Shown: one piece after another, positions 5,805 to 9,044 of the stretch | How positions within the stretch are numbered: the stretch's first letter is position 1 | Layout: each line of letters starts with the position of its first letter | Source: an uncultured Halomicronema sp. | GTDB lineage: Bacteria; Cyanobacteriota; Cyanobacteriia; Phormidesmidales; Phormidesmidaceae | Length of the DNA: 9,044 nt | NCBI GenBank assembly: GCA_937897665.1 | Contig: CALCPB010000433.1 | Coordinates: 1-9,044 of the forward strand | Reading direction: 5' to 3' | Notes under the pieces: model-generated | Seen by the model: only the letters and a program-made list of their open reading frames with translations | Database searches by the model: none | Told to the model about the DNA's origin: nothing | Program-made: the position numbers and the translations under genes

Positions 5805-6422
5805 GTGAGCAACTTGTTCAATAAACTAAGAGACTTTGTCGGCCTCAACGACCCTGCCGACTACGACTACGAGTACGACGAGATCGAAACGGGTGAAGAG
5901 TATCAGACGATCTATCAAGAAGAGAATGCTCAGCCTGCGGTAGCCGCCCCTCAGCAGCAAGCCGCTCAGGAAGAACCTCGGGCGCGTCGCCGTGTCCGCG
6001 AACGGATGCTGTCTAACGAAACTGGAATGAACACCATGGGAAGTAATGTGATTGGTATGCCTGGAGCGATTAACGGAGCCTCGGAAGTAGTGGTGATGGA
6101 GCCACGCTCCTTCGAAGAAATGCCACAGGCGATTCAGGCTCTGCGCGAGCGGAAGTCGGTCGTCCTGAACCTGACCACGATGGATCCTGATCAGGCTCAA
6201 CGCGCTGTTGATTTTGTCGCGGGCGGCACCTACGCCATCGATGGTCATCAAGAGCGGATTGGCGAGAGCATCTTCCTCTTTACGCCCAACTGTGTCCATG
6301 TGAGCACGCCGACCGATGTCGAAGACGACATGCCGATGGCACCGCAAACCCCGATGATGGATCCGCGCAGCGTGCCTCCTGCTCCCGCTTGGACCGGCGA
6401 TCGCGTTGTGGGTTTAGGCTAA
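5805..6422 (+). CDS. sepF: Cell division protein SepF
   Basis: SepF (also Cdv2/YlmF) anchors and bundles FtsZ filaments at the membrane and is required for normal division in cyanobacteria. The 205-residue product, counted from GTG 5805, has the three expected parts. An N-terminal amphipathic helix, [14 protein letters not shown] (1-14), serves as membrane anchor. An acidic and glutamine-rich linker spans about 18-60, followed by an arginine-rich patch (RARRRVRER, 59-67). The globular domain at about 94-167 contains [29 protein letters not shown] and [10 protein letters not shown] proline- and methionine-rich tail ends it. A start at GTG 5796 would give 208 residues, but the better Shine-Dalgarno spacing and family N-termini favour 5805. 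proC follows 93 bases later. Confidence 0.94.
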   Translation: MSNLFNKLRDFVGLNDPADYDYEYDEIETGEEYQTIYQEENAQPAVAAPQQQAAQEEPRARRRVRERMLSNETGMNTMGSNVIGMPGAINGASEVVVMEPRSFEEMPQAIQALRERKSVVLNLTTMDPDQAQRAVDFVAGGTYAIDGHQERIGESIFLFTPNCVHVSTPTDVEDDMPMAPQTPMMDPRSVPPAPAWTGDRVVGLG

Positions 6423-6500
6423 AGCCCCGCACTCCCACAATCACACTGCAGGAATTTAATCAGAGGCAGCGTTTAGCTGTCTCCATTGCTGTTCGTTGAA

Positions 6501-6505
6501 AAGGA
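6501..6505 (+). promoter_or_regulatory. Ribosome-binding site for the TTG start of proC
   Basis: AAGGA lies ten bases before TTG 6516. A TAG at 6513-6515 in the same frame rules out any earlier start. Confidence 0.55.
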
Positions 6506-6515
6506 CGTTAGCTAG

Positions 6516-7322
6516 TTGCCAACGAAGCTAAGCGTTTTAGGAGGCGGGGTGATGGGCGAAGCGCTCATCTCCCGCCTTATTTCGCTGGAAATTTTTGCCG
6601 CCGAGGCGATCGCCGTCGGTGACCCGTCGGCAGCGCGTCGGCAGTTTTTAAAGGAAACCTACGGCATCCAAGCCCAGGACGATAACGCGGCCGTTCTGGA
6701 TGATGCCGATATCGTTTTGGTGGCGGTTAAACCCCAAGCTTTTCGCTACATTGTGCCGAATTTGCAGGCCGTCGCTGACCAGCAGCGCTCCCTACTCCTC
6801 TCGATCATGGCAGGCACCCCGCTGGCAACACTAGAGGCCGTGGTGCCTAGCTGGCCAGTGATTCGCGCCATGCCCAATACCCCCGCCACGATTGGCGCTG
6901 GAATGACGGCGATCGCCCCCGGTCAGCTGGCAACTGCCGCACATTTGCAGCAGGCTCAGACCCTGTTTGCCGCCGTTGGTCAGGTGGTCGAAGTGCCAGA
7001 AAATTTGATGGATGCCGTCACCGGATTATCCGGATCAGGCCCCGGCTATGTGGCAGTTATGATAGAAGCCCTAGCCGATGGCGGCGTAGCCGCAGGCCTA
7101 CCCCGTGCGACGGCCTTAGCTCTAGCCGTGCAAACCGTCAAAGGGACTGCTGAGCTGTTGCAGACGACAGACATGCATCCCGCCGTCCTCAAAGATCGCG
7201 TCACCAGTCCGGGCGGCACTACAATTGCCGGCATCACCCAACTCGAAACCAGGGGACTCAGGTCGGCCTTAATCGCGGCGGTACAGGCCGCATGCGATCG
7301 CGCCAAGGCGCTGGGCTCGTAG
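6516..7322 (+). CDS. proC: Pyrroline-5-carboxylate reductase
   Basis: ProC catalyses the last step of proline synthesis, reducing 1-pyrroline-5-carboxylate with NAD(P)H in the cytoplasm. The 268-residue protein is of normal length. It starts with the Rossmann nucleotide-binding motif LGGGVMGEA (8-16), followed by VAVKPQ (69-74), SIMAGTP (96-102), RAMPNTPA (117-124), and the substrate and dimer domain with TGLSGSGPGY (169-178) and the family signature around VTSPGGTTIAG (229-239). The start is TTG: the codon before it is TAG, and the next possible start would remove the nucleotide-binding glycines. In cyanobacteria sepF and proC are often neighbours. The 93-base gap has no clear terminator, so cotranscription with sepF is likely. 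Confidence 0.96.
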   Translation: MPTKLSVLGGGVMGEALISRLISLEIFAAEAIAVGDPSAARRQFLKETYGIQAQDDNAAVLDDADIVLVAVKPQAFRYIVPNLQAVADQQRSLLLSIMAGTPLATLEAVVPSWPVIRAMPNTPATIGAGMTAIAPGQLATAAHLQQAQTLFAAVGQVVEVPENLMDAVTGLSGSGPGYVAVMIEALADGGVAAGLPRATALALAVQTVKGTAELLQTTDMHPAVLKDRVTSPGGTTIAGITQLETRGLRSALIAAVQAACDRAKALGS

Positions 7323-7341
7323 TCTATCGAGGCGTTCTGAG

Positions 7342-7641
7342 ATGGATGTGACTCGCTTATTAGTACAGCTCGCGATTGCTGTTGTTTGTGGTGGGCTAGC
7401 CACCCTGCTGATGCCACGCCAAATTCCCGGCAAGCTGATTGGCTTAGCGGTGATCGGCTTCGCCGGAGTTTGGTTAGGCGACTGGATCATCAGCTTCCTC
7501 ACCACCACCTACAATCTACCCATTCCAGAATTTATCCTCTGGGATTTTCAGGGGGTCTTGATCCTACCTGCAGTCGGCGGCTCCGCGATCGTGCTTTACA
7601 TTGTGACGACCTTTTTGTCTTGGGGGCGTTACCGGCGCTAA
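7342..7641 (+). CDS. GlsB/YeaQ/YmgE-type small membrane protein
   Basis: This 99-residue product has three hydrophobic segments at about 5-24, 32-53 and 71-93, and a basic tail (GRYRR). The end of the first segment and the start of the second, LLMPRQIPGKLIGLAVIGFAG, match the pattern of the transglycosylase-associated/GlsB family, where a proline-glycine turn precedes a glycine-rich helix. Members are small inner-membrane proteins of uncertain function, some stress-linked. The middle loop of about 17 residues (NLPIPEFILWDFQG) is longer than in the shortest members. GAGG at 7329-7332 lies nine bases before the ATG, a good ribosome-binding site. It begins 19 bases after proC, so the two are probably cotranscribed. 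A more distant cyanobacteria-specific membrane protein is the alternative. Confidence 0.75.
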   Translation: MDVTRLLVQLAIAVVCGGLATLLMPRQIPGKLIGLAVIGFAGVWLGDWIISFLTTTYNLPIPEFILWDFQGVLILPAVGGSAIVLYIVTTFLSWGRYRR

Positions 7642-7670
7642 GAGCATCGCAAGAAGCGTTCCCGCTTGTC

Positions 7671-7693
7671 GGGGTTTGACAGTCTCAAACCTT
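7671..7693 (+). terminator. Stem-loop between convergent genes, possible terminator
   Basis: GGTTTGA (7673-7679) pairs exactly with TCAAACC (7685-7691) around CAGTC, and two G-T pairs can extend it. It stands 30 bases past the GlsB-like gene, before the convergent plsY. A weaker CCCG/CGGG hairpin just upstream (from 7661) overlaps it. No long T run follows, so termination is inferred from position and shape. Confidence 0.4.
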
Positions 7694-7775
7694 CACAGCG
7701 AAGTGTCTATCTGAGAAATATAGTTTAAACGCAGCGCTCTCAGGTCAAGGTCTGGCCATGCTCTCAACTGGGTGC

Positions 7776-8417
7776 TCAACTGCCGGTCTGACTACCCAAA
7801 CGCGGCTCAGTGCCCGCGATCAGTCGGCGGATATTAGCGCGATGCCGCAGCACCACGTATAGGCTGCCTGCGATCGCCAGCAGGATATAAGGCAGCGGTT
7901 GCTGTAGCGTGACCATCAATGCCGCCGATGCTAACGCCGTGGTGATTGAGCCGAGAGAGACGATTCTGAAAAGAGCGAGCATCAAGCCAAAAATGGCTGC
8001 CGCGCCCACACCCGCAGGCCAATAGAGCGCCAGCAATACGCCTAACCCCGTCGCTGCCGATTTACCACCAGTCCAGTTGAGCCAGATTGAACGACTGTGA
8101 CCGACGATCGCCAGTAGCCCGGCACCGGTCATCCACCAGGGCACGGTAGACAACCATTCCGGAAAACTCGCGTAGACCGCTGTCAGCAAGACTTTAGTCG
8201 CCGCGACGGCGATTAAGCCTTTCAGTAAATCGATCATCAAGACCGTAATCCCGGCTCCCTTGCCCACCACCCGAAATACGTTGGTCGCCCCCGTATTACC
8301 AGACCCATGTTGTCGAATGTCGATGTCTTTGACCGCTTTCGTCACGAGGTACCCCGTGGGAAGCGCCCCCAATAAATAGGCTGCAAAAACTGCAAAAATT
8401 CCGACTGCCCAAGCCAT
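7776..8417 (-). CDS. plsY: Glycerol-3-phosphate acyltransferase PlsY
   Basis: PlsY is a membrane enzyme that transfers an acyl group from acyl phosphate to glycerol-3-phosphate, making lysophosphatidate, the first step of membrane lipid synthesis. The 213-residue product has the family's conserved cytoplasmic motifs in order: GALPTGYL (17-24) before IRQHGSGNTGATNVFR (34-49), DLLKG (63-67), GHSRSIWLNWTGGKSAATGLG (106-126) and HRANIRRL (192-199). Several hydrophobic helices separate them, with visible stretches at about 4-20, 55-80, 97-106, 122-150 and 160-192. The ATG gives an N-terminus directly entering helix 1, as is usual. It faces the proC-side genes and is divergent from the Crp/Fnr gene, with 336 bases between them. 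Three residues within GHSRSIW differ from the E. coli form but look normal for cyanobacteria. Confidence 0.96.
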   Translation of the reverse strand: MAWAVGIFAVFAAYLLGALPTGYLVTKAVKDIDIRQHGSGNTGATNVFRVVGKGAGITVLMIDLLKGLIAVAATKVLLTAVYASFPEWLSTVPWWMTGAGLLAIVGHSRSIWLNWTGGKSAATGLGVLLALYWPAGVGAAAIFGLMLALFRIVSLGSITTALASAALMVTLQQPLPYILLAIAGSLYVVLRHRANIRRLIAGTEPRLGSQTGS

Positions 8418-8753
8418 TTGTCACTACTCTCACAGGACACCACTTTTTAGTCTACTGTCCCGAGTTCGCTTCAAAATCGACTCAAAACGAACTGTTTACA
8501 AAAGGCGTCATGAAGGGTACCTATCCCCTGCATGCAACTCGATCCCCGTCGTCAAGCCTGGTCACGGTAGCTGCGATCGCGGCCACATCGCACCCAGTCA
8601 GATCCAGGGATCGATCGCAATCACCCTGATCGCGACAATCTCACCTGGCACGTTTGTCTGCTCGAGTGCTATCTAACTCTTGGGTGCTTACAGCTAAGCG
8701 TTCAACTCGCGATCGCGGGCACTCAGACGTTTTCTCACGGGATTGATCGGCGC
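8418..8753. other. Divergent gap between plsY and the Crp/Fnr gene
   Basis: These 336 bases contain no supported gene. They hold two HIP1 octamers (8573-8580 and 8709-8716) and a dyad with a near-tandem repeat close to plsY (8463-8493, listed separately). A weak minus-strand -10 candidate (TAGACT on the minus strand, near 8450) has no good -35. From 8571 the Crp/Fnr frame is open without any ATG, GTG or TTG, so an earlier start is unlikely. No clear promoter for the Crp/Fnr gene was found. Confidence 0.5.
8463..8493. repeat. Dyad enclosing near-tandem repeats upstream of plsY
   Basis: AGTTCG (8463-8468) is complementary to CGAACT (8488-8493). The stretch between and into the right arm holds two adjacent near-copies, TCAAAATCGAC (8471-8481) and TCAAAACGAAC (8482-8492). 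The position, 46-76 bases upstream of plsY on the minus strand, suits a regulator site, but none is recognised. Confidence 0.35.
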
Positions 8754-9044
8754 ATGCAGGCATCTTTATTTCAAAGGCTCAATCAGCTGGTATTGCTGAA
8801 TCCGAGCCAACAGCGAGCCCTGAGCAATATCTTAGAAACCGTAGAGATGCCCAAAGATTCCGTTTTATTAGAAGCAGGACAAATATCCAGCCATCTTTAC
8901 TTTGTTGTAGAAGGTATTTTGCGCTCTTCTTACACTTTTGAAGACAAGGAAGTGACTCGATGGTTTTGTTTCGCCGAGCATTTTGCCACATCATACTTTA
9001 GCTTCGTTTATCGGGGGCTAAATCTAATCATAAATATAAAATAT
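8754..9044 (+). CDS. Crp/Fnr-family regulator, N-terminal part (runs off the window)
   Basis: Ninety-seven codons are open to the edge. After a helical start (MQASLFQRLN; residues 18-30 helical) comes the cyclic-nucleotide-binding type beta-roll: VLLEAGQISSHLYFVVEGI (38-56), then ILRSSYTFEDKEVTRWF (56-71) and FATSYFSF (78-85). This matches the subgroup of Crp/Fnr proteins with a TS-x-x-SF segment where classic Crp binds cAMP, so the effector is unknown. The DNA-binding helix-turn-helix would lie beyond the window. From about residue 88 (9013 on) the protein no longer looks like the family and the DNA turns strongly AT-rich, so the gene may be interrupted or the sequence unreliable there. The ATG is the only start in a frame open from 8571; no strong ribosome-binding site is seen. 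Confidence 0.75.
   Translation, partial: MQASLFQRLNQLVLLNPSQQRALSNILETVEMPKDSVLLEAGQISSHLYFVVEGILRSSYTFEDKEVTRWFCFAEHFATSYFSFVYRGLNLIINIKY

Noticed and set aside
5826..6347. 173-codon minus-strand ORF opposite sepF
   Set aside because: The SepF reading has the full domain architecture. The antisense product shows no recognisable motif.
7763..7782. Direct repeat CTCAACTG (7763-7770 and 7775-7782) at the plsY stop
   Set aside because: Only eight bases, partly inside plsY, without other signs of an insertion or attachment site.
8571..8753. N-terminal extension of the Crp/Fnr protein or a separate upstream peptide in the same frame
   Set aside because: The frame is open for 61 codons but has no ATG, GTG or TTG, and the peptide matches nothing I know.

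Overview
The window looks like chromosomal DNA from a cyanobacterium. It carries at least 17 copies of the octamer GCGATCGC (HIP1, the highly iterated palindrome of many cyanobacterial genomes) in 9 kb, and it holds pipX, a gene known only from cyanobacteria, next to pipY and sepF. Base composition is moderately GC-rich. A filamentous or Leptolyngbya-like lineage is only a guess. Most of the content is conserved housekeeping and regulatory genes. I found no defence system, complete mobile element, CRISPR array, rRNA or tRNA.

Layout, left to right. Positions 1-138 read as the C-terminal end of an upstream plus-strand gene, tentatively PhzF-like, and contain a perfect 15-bp inverted repeat. The stretch 139-473 is a gap with small stem-loops, one doubtful lipoprotein-like micro-ORF and a weak promoter. 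A tight plus-strand cluster follows: der (ribosome-assembly GTPase, 474-1835), a CbiQ/EcfT-type transporter membrane subunit (1852-2778) and a chorismate-utilising TrpE/PabB-family enzyme (2781-4274), separated by 16 and 2 bases. After a 161-base regulatory gap come pipX (4436-4708) and pipY (4705-5391), overlapping by four bases as ATGA. Then a 413-base gap contains a stem-loop, a short antisense ORF and a long, structured leader for sepF (5805-6422). proC (6516-7322, TTG start) and a small three-helix membrane protein of the GlsB/YeaQ/YmgE type (7342-7641) follow. plsY lies convergently on the minus strand (7776-8417). The window ends in the N-terminal part of a Crp/Fnr-family regulator (8754 to the edge), whose last bases turn abruptly AT-rich.

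How the genes fit together. PipX is a small partner of the nitrogen sensor PII and a coactivator of the transcription factor NtcA. PipY is the PLP-homeostasis protein translationally coupled to it. ProC makes proline and the TrpE/PabB homologue draws on chorismate, so several genes sit near nitrogen and amino-acid metabolism. Der acts in ribosome assembly and, from memory of published work, has been linked to PipX by synteny and physical interaction in cyanobacteria, so finding both within 4 kb is noteworthy. SepF ties FtsZ rings to the membrane and PlsY makes lysophosphatidate for membrane lipids, so growth and division functions share the neighbourhood.

The most useful points for a second look are: the PIAGT motif in the TrpE/PabB-like enzyme; two symmetric sequences in the pipX promoter region; the long folded leader before sepF; the forced TTG start of proC; the perfect inverted repeat at the left edge; and the composition break inside the Crp/Fnr gene at the right edge.
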